A stretch of 64,000 nucleotides of DNA from an uncultured Bacteroidales bacterium (GTDB taxonomy: Bacteria > Bacteroidota > Bacteroidia > Bacteroidales > UBA932), in assembly GCA_900321655.1 (NCBI GenBank), contig ONWU01000002.1, positions 1 to 64,000 on the forward strand, written 5' to 3'. A program made the translations under genes and the position numbers. Below the pieces are notes generated by a model that was not told the origin of the DNA, did no database searches, and saw only the letters and a program-made list of their open reading frames with translations. Positions 57,136 through 64,000 of this stretch are shown here, piece by piece; the stretch's first letter is position 1; each line of letters opens with the position of its first letter.

Positions 57136-57143
57136 TACCTTTG
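57136..57143 (+). promoter_or_regulatory. -7 promoter box (TACCTTTG) of the L,D-transpeptidase
   Basis: Exact TAnnTTTG match 5 bases before the ATG at 57149, predicting a leaderless transcript. Confidence 0.6.
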
Positions 57144-57148
57144 TGACC

Positions 57149-57664
57149 ATGAAAAAGATTGTTCTCCTCCTGCTGGTTTTGCTCCCGGTGCTGTCGGCAC
57201 GGGCCCAGGCTCCTTTTGCCAAATATCTGAGCCAGGTGGACTCGGCCCCTTTCATAGTAGTGGACAAGCCTTCCCTGACCCTTACGCTGGTGGATGCAAG
57301 CGGATATCCCATCAAGGAATACGGCTGCGCCCTGGCCAGGAATTTCGGCCCCAAGCAGGTCCGTGGAGACAACAAAACCCCGGAAGGGGCCTTCAAGATC
57401 AATGAACTCCTCAATGCCAGAGGCCTCTCCCACGATTTCGGGGATGGCAAGGGCCCCGTCAGGGATGCTTACGGCCCCTGGTTCCTCCGCCTGGACGTTC
57501 CCGGCTTCCGTGACATCGGCATTCACGGTTCCCCCTTTCCCGAGAGCATCGGCACCCGTGCCACCGAGGGCTGTGTACGCCTTCGCAATGAGGACATCGT
57601 GGACCTCAAGAACCGTGTCAAGCTGGGCACCTGGGTCATCATTACCCCCGAAGCCGAGAAGTAG
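57149..57664 (+). CDS. L,D-transpeptidase (YkuD domain)
   Basis: 171 residues. I chose the ATG at 57149, which gives a Sec signal (SARAQ); the longer frame upstream lies in promoter DNA. The YkuD catalytic segment is intact: IGIHGSPFPESIG (His) and ATEGCVRLRNEDI with nucleophile Cys142. The family makes 3-3 crosslinks in peptidoglycan or attaches lipoproteins to it, with meso-diaminopimelate stems. The domain stands alone, without LysM or PG-binding modules, which is a minimal form. A terminator follows. Confidence 0.93.
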   Translation: MKKIVLLLLVLLPVLSARAQAPFAKYLSQVDSAPFIVVDKPSLTLTLVDASGYPIKEYGCALARNFGPKQVRGDNKTPEGAFKINELLNARGLSHDFGDGKGPVRDAYGPWFLRLDVPGFRDIGIHGSPFPESIGTRATEGCVRLRNEDIVDLKNRVKLGTWVIITPEAEK

Positions 57665-57686
57665 CTTTGTTGCCCGTGAAATGTAA

Positions 57687-57744
57687 GTAGTTGACTATTA
57701 TCGCTTTATACAAATCCTCCTCCGCAAATAGCAGAGGAGGATTT
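57687..57744 (+). terminator. Terminator of the L,D-transpeptidase gene with conserved upstream element
   Basis: Perfect 11-base stem (AAATCCTCCTC at 57712-57722, complement at 57734-57744) with an 11-base loop and T-rich end. The 30 bases before it (57687-57716) resemble the segment before the terminator at 2692. Confidence 0.85.
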
Positions 57745-57858
57745 TCGTAAGTGTTTGTTACTGTGAGAGTTCCATTTCACGGAAGTGAGCGCCGGTCGTC
57801 GTCTCCGAAAAAGTTAAGGAAAACTACTAAAAAAATTAGGAGTTTAAAAAATAAACGT

Positions 57859-57866
57859 TATCTTTG
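57859..57866 (+). promoter_or_regulatory. -7 promoter box (TATCTTTG) of the BlaI/M56 operon
   Basis: Exact TAnnTTTG match 28 bases before the blaI-like ATG. No clear -33 TTG. The 230-base spacer from the terminator to here holds no other gene that I can support; a 10-base inverted repeat (57674-57683, 57773-57782) flanks the terminator. Confidence 0.6.
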
Positions 57867-57894
57867 CCGTTGGAAACTATACGCAAACCGCTGT

Positions 57895-58260
57895 ATGAAA
57901 CAAAAACTAACGGCAAAAGAAGAGATGCTGATGAACATCTTCTGGGAACACGGAAGCCTGTTTATCAGAGACTTGATTTCCTATATTCCCGAACCCAAAC
58001 CGCATTACAATACGGTGGCTACGCTGGTGAAGTTCCTGGAAGAGAAAGGCTTCCTGGAGCGGGAACCCATGGCCAACTCCTTCCGCTACAAGGTAAAGAT
58101 CAGTGAGCGGGAGTACCGTGGCAGTACCATCTCCGAGGTGGTGGCCCGGTATTATGACAACTCGTATCTGAGCCTGGTCTCCCAGTTTGTGGAGGAGGAC
58201 AAGATGGACCTCCAGCAGCTCAAGGACCTGGTTGCCCAAATTGAAAAGAACCGGAAATGA
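57895..58260 (+). CDS. BlaI/MecI-family repressor
   Basis: 121 residues. I chose the ATG at 57895; the longer frame runs through the promoter. Winged-helix pattern of BlaI: LTAKEEMLMNIFWEHGSLFI, YNTVATLVKFLEEKGFLERE and FRYKVKISEREY. Such repressors are cleaved or released when the partner M56 sensor is active. The start codon of the M56 gene overlaps the stop (ATGA), so the pair is coupled. In Bacteroidetes the pair controls envelope-stress or antibiotic-related genes, but no beta-lactamase is nearby. Confidence 0.95.
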   Translation: MKQKLTAKEEMLMNIFWEHGSLFIRDLISYIPEPKPHYNTVATLVKFLEEKGFLEREPMANSFRYKVKISEREYRGSTISEVVARYYDNSYLSLVSQFVEEDKMDLQQLKDLVAQIEKNRK

Positions 58261-59549
58261 GCCCTTCCTTATTACATATAGCCAGAGCCGGACTCTATCT
58301 GAGTCTGTTCTATGCGTTCTACCTGCTGGTGATGCGCCGCACCACCTTCTTCCGGCTCAACCGGGTGCTGCTGCTCCTGGGCTCTTACCTGTGCCTGCTG
58401 CTGCCGCTCGTCCGTCTGAGAACCGTCACGGTGGCCCTTTTGTCCGAGGCCCCCACCCTGGTGGGTGTCGAGGGCGAGGCAGCGGTTGCCCATGCCTCTT
58501 TCCCCTGGCAGACGGTTCTGCTGGGCTTGTACCTGGCCGGAATGGCTGGAACGCTGGCGCTGTATGGGGTTTCGGCCTGGAAGATGGGCCGATTGATCCG
58601 AAAAGGCAAGGCTGAGGTGCGGGAAGGCTGCCGGCTGGTCCTGCTCGATGAGGATATCCCTTCCTTCAGCTGGGGCCGAAAGGTGGTGATGAGCCGGGGG
58701 GACCTGGCGCAGAACCCCGCCATCTTTACCCACGAGCGCATGCACGTAAAGTGCCGTCACTCACTGGATATGCTCCTGTTCCTTCCCCTTCAACTGCTTC
58801 TGTGGTGGAATCCGCTGGTTTGGATTACTCGCGAGGAGCTCCGCCTCCTGCATGAGTACGAGGCCGATGAAGGCGTGATTCAAAATGGCATCGATGCAAC
58901 CCAATACCAATTATTACTGGTGCGAAAAGCCGTGGGAGAACACCGTTTCACCCTGGCCAGCGGCTTCCAGCACGCCCAACTAAAAAACCGTATCGCCATG
59001 ATGCTTACCACTTCTTCCTCCCGCTGGATGCGCTATGCGTATCTGGCCCTCATCCCCGTGCTGGCCGTTTTTATGTACGCCTGCAATCCTACCAAAAACA
59101 ACAAGATTCCCGCTCCGGCCGCCGAAGAAGCCCAGACCGAGGCCCCGGCTCCCGAAGTTCAGCAGGTAGCCCCTGAAACCGTTCAGGTCACTCTCCCTGA
59201 GACCGAAGAGACCCTGAAAGGCAAAAAGGAAATCCCGTTCCAATTGGTTGATGTTAAACCCGAATTCAATGGCGGAGACGCCAACGAGTTCTCCAAATGG
59301 GTGAATTCCCAGCTCAAGTACCCCGAGCAGGCCAAGAAGGACGAAATCCAGGGCCGGGTGACGCTGCAGTTCACGGTAGGTGCCGACGGCGTGGTCCGCA
59401 ATGTCAAAGTGATCCGGGGCGCCCATGAGCTCCTGGACGCCGAAGCCCTGCGGGTGGTTTCCGCTTCTCCCAAGTGGGAGCCGGGCCAGCAAGAGGGCAA
59501 GCCCGTTGCCGTTACCTATACCTTCCCGGTGATCTTCCAACTCAGATAA
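58257..59549 (+). CDS. M56-family (BlaR1-like) metallopeptidase sensor fused to a TonB C-terminal domain
   Basis: 430 residues. Four N-terminal membrane helices (LYLSLFYAFYLLVMRR, VLLLLGSYLCLLLPLV, TVLLGLYLAGMAGTLALYG) frame a zinc-protease domain with HERMH (His159, Glu160, His163) and EYEADEGV, the M56 signature. A further helix near 258-273 (YLALIPVLAVFMYAC) leads to a Pro/Glu/Ala-rich linker and a TonB_C domain (VTLQFTVGADGVVRNVKVIRGAHELLDAEA). The penicillin-sensor domain of BlaR1 is replaced by this TonB module, as is common in Bacteroidetes. It probably cleaves the co-encoded repressor in response to an envelope signal. Confidence 0.93.
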   Translation: MSPSLLHIARAGLYLSLFYAFYLLVMRRTTFFRLNRVLLLLGSYLCLLLPLVRLRTVTVALLSEAPTLVGVEGEAAVAHASFPWQTVLLGLYLAGMAGTLALYGVSAWKMGRLIRKGKAEVREGCRLVLLDEDIPSFSWGRKVVMSRGDLAQNPAIFTHERMHVKCRHSLDMLLFLPLQLLLWWNPLVWITREELRLLHEYEADEGVIQNGIDATQYQLLLVRKAVGEHRFTLASGFQHAQLKNRIAMMLTTSSSRWMRYAYLALIPVLAVFMYACNPTKNNKIPAPAAEEAQTEAPAPEVQQVAPETVQVTLPETEETLKGKKEIPFQLVDVKPEFNGGDANEFSKWVNSQLKYPEQAKKDEIQGRVTLQFTVGADGVVRNVKVIRGAHELLDAEALRVVSASPKWEPGQQEGKPVAVTYTFPVIFQLR

Positions 59550-59761
59550 TGAGAAAAACCCTTCTTTTAGCGCTTGGGCTGATGGTCTGCGTTCCGCTGG
59601 GGGCGCAGACTACCCAGCGCGATTCCGCCCTGGCCCAGGCCCGCTACCTCAAGAGTATCTACCGCACGGACGAGGCCATCACGGCGCTGTCGGCCCTGGT
59701 AAAGCCCGGGGATATGGATGAGACGGTCCTGGCCGAACTGTTTATGGAAAAAGACAAGTAG
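59549..59761 (+). CDS. Short exported protein after the M56 sensor, possible truncated TPR protein
   Basis: 70 residues. The start overlaps the M56 stop as TAATG, so it is translated with it. It has a Sec signal (VCVPLGAQ) and then about 50 residues (QARYLKSIYRTDEAITALS) that look like one TPR-type helix pair. In related operons I would expect a longer TPR or thioredoxin-like protein here. The gene ends one base before the convergent LysR gene. It may be a real small protein or the stub of a longer gene cut by rearrangement. Confidence 0.6.
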   Translation: MRKTLLLALGLMVCVPLGAQTTQRDSALAQARYLKSIYRTDEAITALSALVKPGDMDETVLAELFMEKDK

Positions 59762-59762
59762 G

Positions 59763-60686
59763 CTACAGCACCAGGGGACCTTTTCGAATCACGTTTTCCT
59801 GTAACTCGCCCGGAATGATGTGACGTACGGCGTCCACTACGGCATTGAGCTTGGCCTGGTGAATGTAATCGCGGCGGATAACCAGGGAGATGGTCCGGGA
59901 AGGCACGGGGTCTACAATGGGCCGAAGGCAGTGCTGCCGGCTGTACAGGATGAAGCCGGTGTGCGTCTCCGGAATAATGGTAAGGCCGCCGTTGTCGTTG
60001 ACCACCTGGATAAGGATTCCCACCCTTCCTCCTTCAAAGAATCGCTCGTACGTGAAGGGCCCTTCTTTCAGGTCTCCGGGAAAAAGTTGCCGCAGGCCAT
60101 CCCGGATGATCCAGATGGGCTGCTCAAAGAGCCTTTGGGTGGTGATGTTTTCCAGCTGATAGTCCGGGTTTTCAGGAGATACATAAGCCAGAAAGCGCTC
60201 GTGGTAGAGCGGGATTTCCAGGAAGTCGGCTTCTGCTACAGGGCCGGCAACAACCCCCATATCCACTTCGGCCTTTCGCAGTTTCTCCTTGACGGTTTCC
60301 ATGAGCATTTCTTCGGCCTGGAGGGAAATGCCCGGATAATGCTCTCCCAGGTATTTGAAAAGACCGGGGATCAGCACCGGCGAGACGGTGGAGATGAAGG
60401 CCATACGAAGGGAACCGGACAACGTCTCTTTCTCCGAACGGGTCATCTCTATTATCTGTTCGGCATTATAGAGGACTACTTTGGCACGGTCGATGACTTT
60501 TCGGCCCATCCCCGTGGGAACGACGGGGTGCGCATCCCGGTCAAAGAGCATCACGTCCAGCTCTTCTTCCAGCTTCTTGATCATCAGGCTCAAGGTGGAC
60601 TGGGTGAGTCCGCAGGCTTCGGCTGCCTTGCCGAAATGCCGGTAGTCATCTACGGCCACGATGTATCTCAACTGTTGCAGCGTCAT
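59763..60686 (-). CDS. LysR-family regulator, OxyR-like but without the redox cysteine pair
   Basis: 307 residues. I chose the ATG at 60686 (MTLQQLRYIVAVDDYRHFGKA), with a GGGAG-type sequence upstream; a TTG three codons earlier is the alternative. Winged helix-turn-helix (AAEACGLTQSTLSLMIKKLEEEL) then the periplasmic-binding-like effector domain. The overall shape resembles OxyR, but the region where OxyR has its two cysteines reads IWIIRDGLRQLFPGDLKEGPFTYERFFEGG without Cys; the remaining cysteines are at 29 and in QHCLRPI. Sensing peroxide by the OxyR mechanism is therefore unlikely. It is divergent from trkH, 98 bases apart. Confidence 0.85.
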   Translation of the reverse strand: MTLQQLRYIVAVDDYRHFGKAAEACGLTQSTLSLMIKKLEEELDVMLFDRDAHPVVPTGMGRKVIDRAKVVLYNAEQIIEMTRSEKETLSGSLRMAFISTVSPVLIPGLFKYLGEHYPGISLQAEEMLMETVKEKLRKAEVDMGVVAGPVAEADFLEIPLYHERFLAYVSPENPDYQLENITTQRLFEQPIWIIRDGLRQLFPGDLKEGPFTYERFFEGGRVGILIQVVNDNGGLTIIPETHTGFILYSRQHCLRPIVDPVPSRTISLVIRRDYIHQAKLNAVVDAVRHIIPGELQENVIRKGPLVL

Positions 60687-60694
60687 AACTCCCA

Positions 60695-60709
60695 ATTGAT
60701 TTTATCAAT
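60695..60709. promoter_or_regulatory. Palindrome in the LysR/trkH control region
   Basis: ATTGAT-TTT-ATCAAT is a perfect 6+6 inverted repeat in the leader of the LysR gene. A third half-site, TTGATAA at 60731-60737, lies on the trkH -33 box. This spacing fits LysR control of both genes. Confidence 0.5.
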
Positions 60710-60710
60710 G

Positions 60711-60718
60711 CAAAGATA
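60711..60718 (-). promoter_or_regulatory. -7 promoter box (TATCTTTG) of the LysR gene
   Basis: Exact TAnnTTTG match on the minus strand 24 bases before the ATG, right next to the palindrome at 60695-60709. Confidence 0.6.
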
Positions 60719-60730
60719 AAAATTTTTGTG

Positions 60731-60761
60731 TTGATAAATGAATTTCGGGGGAATAACTTTG
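60731..60761 (+). promoter_or_regulatory. Promoter of trkH
   Basis: -33 TTG (60731-60733) and -7 TAACTTTG (60754-60761) with 20 bases between. A good Bacteroidetes-type promoter; the -33 box overlaps a TTGATAA half-site. Confidence 0.75.
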
Positions 60762-60783
60762 CGCCTACAAAACGAAAAAGGTA

Positions 60784-62232
60784 ATGAACTGGAAGATAAT
60801 AACCTGGTACGTGGGCGTGGCACTGCTGTTGGTGTCGGCGCTGATGACCGTTTCCGGTATCATTGCCTTCGTGACACCGGGAGATGAGAGCCGTTTCCCG
60901 CTGCTGATATCGGCCTTCCTGACGGGAACTCTGGGTCTTTTCCCGCTTATCTTCGTCCGACGGGGCCGGTATCGGATCAATTTCCGGGAAGGGAACAGCA
61001 TCGTGGTGGGTGCCTGGCTGCTGGGCTGCCTGTTCGGGATGCTTCCTTATCTGTTCTATGGCGGGGAGTTCTCTCCCATCAACGCCCTTTTCGAGAGTGT
61101 TTCCGGCTTTACCACCACCGGCGCCTCCATCCTGGAAGATATCGAAGCCCTGCCGCGAGGGCTTCAGTTCTGGCGCATCTCCACCGCCTGGGTGGGCGGC
61201 GTGGGAATTGTCACGCTTTTTTCCATGCTCACAGTAAAAGGCGATAAGGGAACCCTGTCCGAGGCCGAAATCTCCAGCGTGGCGCGGGAATCCTTCGCGG
61301 CAGGAGACAAACGCGAGAGTTTCGCCAACCGCATGCTTGTCACCTACGTAGCCCTCACCATCGTTTCTTTCCTGGCTTTGAGACTGACGGGGATGGAGTG
61401 GTTCGATGCGGCCACCAATGCCATGTCGGCCTGCAGCACCTGCGGCTTCTGCACCCGGAATACCAGCATAGCTTTCTATGCCAATCCGGCGGCCGAGGTG
61501 ATTCTGACGGTGACGATGCTGGCCGCCGGCATCCACTTCGGCCTGATTTTCCTGATTTTCCTTAAGGGAAGGCCCCGGTATTTCTGGCGTTCGGAAACCC
61601 TGAAGGTATTTCTGGCGCTGGTGGGAATGGCCACGCTGATTGTGACGGCCGACCTGATGGCAAGCGGTGGGTATGATTCATTGGGCGCTGCGCTGCGCGA
61701 TGCCTCCTTCCAGGTAGCATCCATCTCCACCACCACGGGCTTTGCTACGCAGGACACCACGCTCTGGCCGCCCCTGAGCATGGCCATCCTCATCCTCTGC
61801 TCGCTGTTCTGTGGCTGCTCGGGCTCCACCTCCGGCGGCATCAAGATAGACCGAGCCATTCTGGCGGCCAAAGGTATCCACAGGAAAGTCGTGCGCACCA
61901 CCAATCCTCACCGGGTAAAACTGGTGCGGGTGGACGGCCGCATCTGCTCGGAGGAGCAGATAGGCGACGCTTACAGTTATATCTTCTGCTACCTGTTTCT
62001 ACTGGTGTTGTTTGCCGCCGTCAACATTGCCCTGGGCGAAGACTTCATCACAGGGGTCACGGCCTCAGTGGCCTGTATAGGCAATGTGGGACCTGGCTTT
62101 GGAGATGTGGGTTCCATGTCCAACTTTGCCCACTTCCCGGCCATCCTCAAGGCCACCGGGCTCATAGAGATGCTTATCGGCCGACTGGAAATCTTCCCTA
62201 TTCTCTATCTCTTCCAGTCGGTAAGGGCGTGA
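60784..62232 (+). CDS. trkH: Potassium uptake protein TrkH
   Basis: 482 residues, multi-pass. Four pore segments with selectivity-filter turns are visible: FTTTGASIL, STCGFCT, STTTGFATQDTT and NVGPGFGDVG, with EYGG-like helices between (GVGIVTLFSMLTVKG, AGIHFGLIFLIFLK). This is the pore subunit of the Trk potassium system, which needs the cytosolic TrkA gating ring; no trkA gene lies in the window. It is divergent from a LysR gene and shares its control region. The transport ion (K+) is well fixed by the filter pattern; the energy coupling is not. Confidence 0.95.
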   Translation: MNWKIITWYVGVALLLVSALMTVSGIIAFVTPGDESRFPLLISAFLTGTLGLFPLIFVRRGRYRINFREGNSIVVGAWLLGCLFGMLPYLFYGGEFSPINALFESVSGFTTTGASILEDIEALPRGLQFWRISTAWVGGVGIVTLFSMLTVKGDKGTLSEAEISSVARESFAAGDKRESFANRMLVTYVALTIVSFLALRLTGMEWFDAATNAMSACSTCGFCTRNTSIAFYANPAAEVILTVTMLAAGIHFGLIFLIFLKGRPRYFWRSETLKVFLALVGMATLIVTADLMASGGYDSLGAALRDASFQVASISTTTGFATQDTTLWPPLSMAILILCSLFCGCSGSTSGGIKIDRAILAAKGIHRKVVRTTNPHRVKLVRVDGRICSEEQIGDAYSYIFCYLFLLVLFAAVNIALGEDFITGVTASVACIGNVGPGFGDVGSMSNFAHFPAILKATGLIEMLIGRLEIFPILYLFQSVRA

Positions 62233-62283
62233 CATTGAAACAACCTGACGGTTTTATCCAGAATCTCTTCCAGAAAAGAATTG

Positions 62284-62356
62284 AGCGAGATACGAGGCTC
62301 GAACTCGCGACCTTCGGCTTGGGAAGCCAACGCTCTACCAACTGAGCTAATCTCGC
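62284..62356 (-). tRNA. tRNA-Gly (anticodon CCC)
   Basis: Reading the minus strand from 62356: 7-base acceptor stem GCGAGAT paired with ATCTCGC, D-arm GCTC..GAGC, anticodon stem TTGGC/GCCGA with loop TTCCCAA (CCC anticodon), T-arm with GCGAG-TTCGAGC-CTCGT and discriminator T. 73 bases, CCA not encoded. Discriminator U fits bacterial tRNA-Gly. It is transcribed from a -7 box at 62367-62374. Confidence 0.93.
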
Positions 62357-62366
62357 AATGGGAAAG

Positions 62367-62374
62367 CAAAGATA
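62367..62374 (-). promoter_or_regulatory. -7 promoter box (TATCTTTG) of tRNA-Gly
   Basis: Exact TAnnTTTG match on the minus strand 10 bases before the tRNA, with TTG at 62397-62399 22 bases upstream (a little long). Divergent from the hisS box. Confidence 0.6.
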
Positions 62375-62387
62375 AGACATTTTTTCT

Positions 62388-62395
62388 TAACTTTG
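62388..62395 (+). promoter_or_regulatory. -7 promoter box (TAACTTTG) of hisS
   Basis: Exact TAnnTTTG match 15 bases before the hisS ATG, preceded by CATTTTTTCT. It lies 13 bases from the divergent tRNA box, so the two promoters may compete for polymerase. Confidence 0.6.
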
Positions 62396-62410
62396 TCAAA
62401 ATTTCAGAAA

Positions 62411-63754
62411 ATGGCTATTCATAAACCTTCCATACCCAAGGGAACCCGCGACTTCGGCCAGAAAGAAATGGCTCGCCGCAACTATATATTCGATACCATC
62501 CGCAGCGTTTTCCGCACCTACGGCTATCAGGAAATCCAAACCCCCGCTCAGGAAAACCTTTCCACCCTGCTGGGCAAGTACGGCGAGGAAGGAGACAAGC
62601 TCCTTTTCCGCATCCAGAACAGCGGAGAAAAGGCGGATCTGGCTCCGGAAAAAGGTCTGCGCTACGACCTCACGGTGCCCTTTGCCCGTTACGTGGTGCA
62701 GCACCAGAGTGAGATTTCCTTCCCCTTCAAGCGCTTCCAGATCCAGCCGGTCTGGAGGGCGGACCGTCCGCAGAAAGGCCGCTACCGCGAGTTCTACCAG
62801 TGCGACGTGGATGTCATCGGCACCCGTAGCCAGGTGAACGAGCTGGAACTGGTGCAGATGGTGGACGCCGTCTTTGGCAAGCTGGGTGTGCGTGTGGGCA
62901 TCCACATCAACAACCGCAAGGTGCTCACCGGCTTCGCAGAGATTGCCGGCGCCCCGGACAAAGTGGTGGACATCACCGTAGCCATCGACAAACTGGACAA
63001 GATCGGCATCGAGAAGGTGAAAGAAGAGATGGCCGAAAAGGGACTGGCCGCCTCCGGCATTGCCGTTATCGAACAAATCCTTTCCCTGCAGGGCTCCTTT
63101 GAAGAAAAACTGGCCGCCATGAAAGGCCTTTTCCAGGGCGGCAGCGCATCCGGCGTAGTCTCCGAAACCGGTCTGAAGGGTCTGGAAGAGCTGGAAGAGC
63201 TCTTCGGCCTGGTAGCCGTTACCGGAGTATCGGCCCCGGTGGAAATGGATCTTTCCCTGGCCCGCGGCCTTAATTATTATACCGGCGCCATCTTCGAGGT
63301 GAAGGCGCTGGACTGGGAAATCGGCAGCATCTGCGGAGGCGGCCGCTACGACAACCTCACCGGCATCTTCGGCCTGCCGGATCTTTCCGGCGTGGGCATC
63401 TCCTTCGGCGCAGACCGCATCTACGACGTGCTCACCGGCCTGGATCTGTATCCTGCCGGCCTGGAACAGTCCACCACGCTGCTGTTTGCCGTGATGGGGG
63501 CCGATGAGCTCCGCTACGTCCTTCCCATCGCCAAGGCCCTCCGCGAGGCCGGCGTCTCCGTGGAAGTGTACCCGGAAGCCACCAAGCTGAAAAAGCAGTT
63601 CGACTACGCCGACAAGAAGGCCATTCCCTTCATCTCCATCAACGGTTCCACCGAGATGGAGTCCGGCACGGTGAATATCAAAAACCTCCAGAGCGGTGAG
63701 CAAAAGGCCTTTGCCGTTTCCGCCCTGCAGGATATCCTGGATTTTCTGGCTTAA
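62411..63754 (+). CDS. hisS: Histidyl-tRNA synthetase
   Basis: 447 residues. I chose the ATG at 62411 ([16 protein letters not shown]), six codons inside the longest frame, because the -7 box lies just upstream. Class II core: [29 protein letters not shown] is seen as [33 protein letters not shown] and [12 protein letters not shown] (histidine-specific motifs), then [11 protein letters not shown] and [11 protein letters not shown] and a C-terminal anticodon domain. It charges tRNA-His. The next gene (MATE transporter) begins 7 bases after the stop. Confidence 0.97.
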   Translation: MAIHKPSIPKGTRDFGQKEMARRNYIFDTIRSVFRTYGYQEIQTPAQENLSTLLGKYGEEGDKLLFRIQNSGEKADLAPEKGLRYDLTVPFARYVVQHQSEISFPFKRFQIQPVWRADRPQKGRYREFYQCDVDVIGTRSQVNELELVQMVDAVFGKLGVRVGIHINNRKVLTGFAEIAGAPDKVVDITVAIDKLDKIGIEKVKEEMAEKGLAASGIAVIEQILSLQGSFEEKLAAMKGLFQGGSASGVVSETGLKGLEELEELFGLVAVTGVSAPVEMDLSLARGLNYYTGAIFEVKALDWEIGSICGGGRYDNLTGIFGLPDLSGVGISFGADRIYDVLTGLDLYPAGLEQSTTLLFAVMGADELRYVLPIAKALREAGVSVEVYPEATKLKKQFDYADKKAIPFISINGSTEMESGTVNIKNLQSGEQKAFAVSALQDILDFLA

Positions 63755-63761
63755 CTCCCCC

Positions 63762-64000
63762 GTGCAGCCCGTCCGCAACTCACACATCATCCGGCATACG
63801 CTGAGGAATTACCTGGCGGCGGCCATCTTTGCGGGCATCATCATCCAGCTCAACAGCACCATAGACAGTATGGTGGCGGGGCAGTTCATCGGGGCGGATG
63901 CCGTATCCGTCATCATCCTGGCCCTGCCTCTTGTGAATATCCTTATGCTCCCGGGCACCATCCTGCTGATGGGAGCCACGCTCCTGATCGCACCGGCTTT
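63762..64000 (+). CDS. MATE-family efflux transporter, 5' part
   Basis: Cut by the window edge after about 79 codons. I start at GTG 63762, as no ATG is in frame upstream of the hisS stop. The visible part has a first helix (YLAAAIFAGIIIQLNS) and the DSMVAGQFIGADAVSVII segment that typifies MATE exporters, then LPLVNILMLPGTILLMG. It probably shares the hisS transcript. Substrate unknown. Confidence 0.75.
   Translation, partial: MQPVRNSHIIRHTLRNYLAAAIFAGIIIQLNSTIDSMVAGQFIGADAVSVIILALPLVNILMLPGTILLMGATLLIAPA

Noticed and set aside
57665..57894. Insertion sequence suggested by the 10-base inverted repeat
   Set aside because: No transposase frame, only 109 bases long, and no flanking direct repeats visible.
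59763..60686. Assignment of the LysR gene as oxyR
   Set aside because: The conserved redox cysteine pair is not present.

Overview
The window is a stretch of a Bacteroidales chromosome (Gram-negative, gut or rumen type). The evidence is a SusC/SusD pair with a hybrid two-component regulator, TonB-linked M56 sensor, bactofilins, a LruC-domain lipoprotein, a bacterial serine palmitoyltransferase, many lipoproteins with short lipoboxes, and promoters of the Bacteroidetes type (TAnnTTTG -7 box, sometimes with TTG about 20 bases upstream). Genes are GC-rich, intergenic spaces are AT-rich and short. No rRNA, CRISPR array, prophage or insertion sequence was found. A genus cannot be fixed from the sequence alone; an Alistipes-like or uncultured rumen/gut Bacteroidales lineage is a guess.

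Layout. (1) 1-17657: a polysaccharide utilization locus. A partial GH3 glycosidase and an alpha/beta-hydrolase lipoprotein on the + strand face a minus-strand operon (carboxylesterase B, SusC, SusD, a duplicated-module lipoprotein, three tandem esterase-D proteins). A hybrid two-component regulator is divergent from it. Five hydrolases of esterase type against one glycosidase suggest an ester-decorated plant glycan such as acetylated or feruloylated xylan. (2) 17684-19937: a DUF1538 membrane protein with two PII-like genes. (3) 19989-23470: a nucleobase uptake operon (uracil-type permease, Tsx-like outer-membrane channel, purine permease). (4) 23585-38245: secA, two bactofilins, a LruC/cysteine-rich lipoprotein, then five overlapping genes (HEAT-like membrane protein, processive GT2 synthase, TPR plus YaiO-type beta-barrel, DUF4838 lipoprotein, DUF1573 lipoprotein). 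I read the five as a possible synthase-dependent exopolysaccharide export machine. (5) 38303-44124: a surface glycan cluster with flippase, glycerol-3-phosphate cytidylyltransferase, an asparagine-synthase-like enzyme without amidotransferase domain, a CDP-glycerol transferase and two GT2 enzymes. (6) 44234-47310: fucose isomerase and fucose permease. (7) 47311-55946: glnS, serine palmitoyltransferase, an aspartokinase-like protein lacking key motifs, metF and metH. (8) 56043-64000: a sugar-binding lipoprotein, L,D-transpeptidase, a BlaI/M56 sensor pair with a short downstream gene, a LysR regulator divergent from trkH, tRNA-Gly(CCC) divergent from hisS, and the start of a MATE transporter.

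How it works together. Regions 1, 3, 6 and part of 8 import and process sugars and nucleobases; regions 4 and 5 build and export surface polymers; region 7 supplies methionine-cycle, translation and sphingolipid functions. Neighbouring genes overlap by 1 to 26 bases in several runs, so translational coupling is likely. Functions are assigned by recognising families and motifs by eye; no database search was run.
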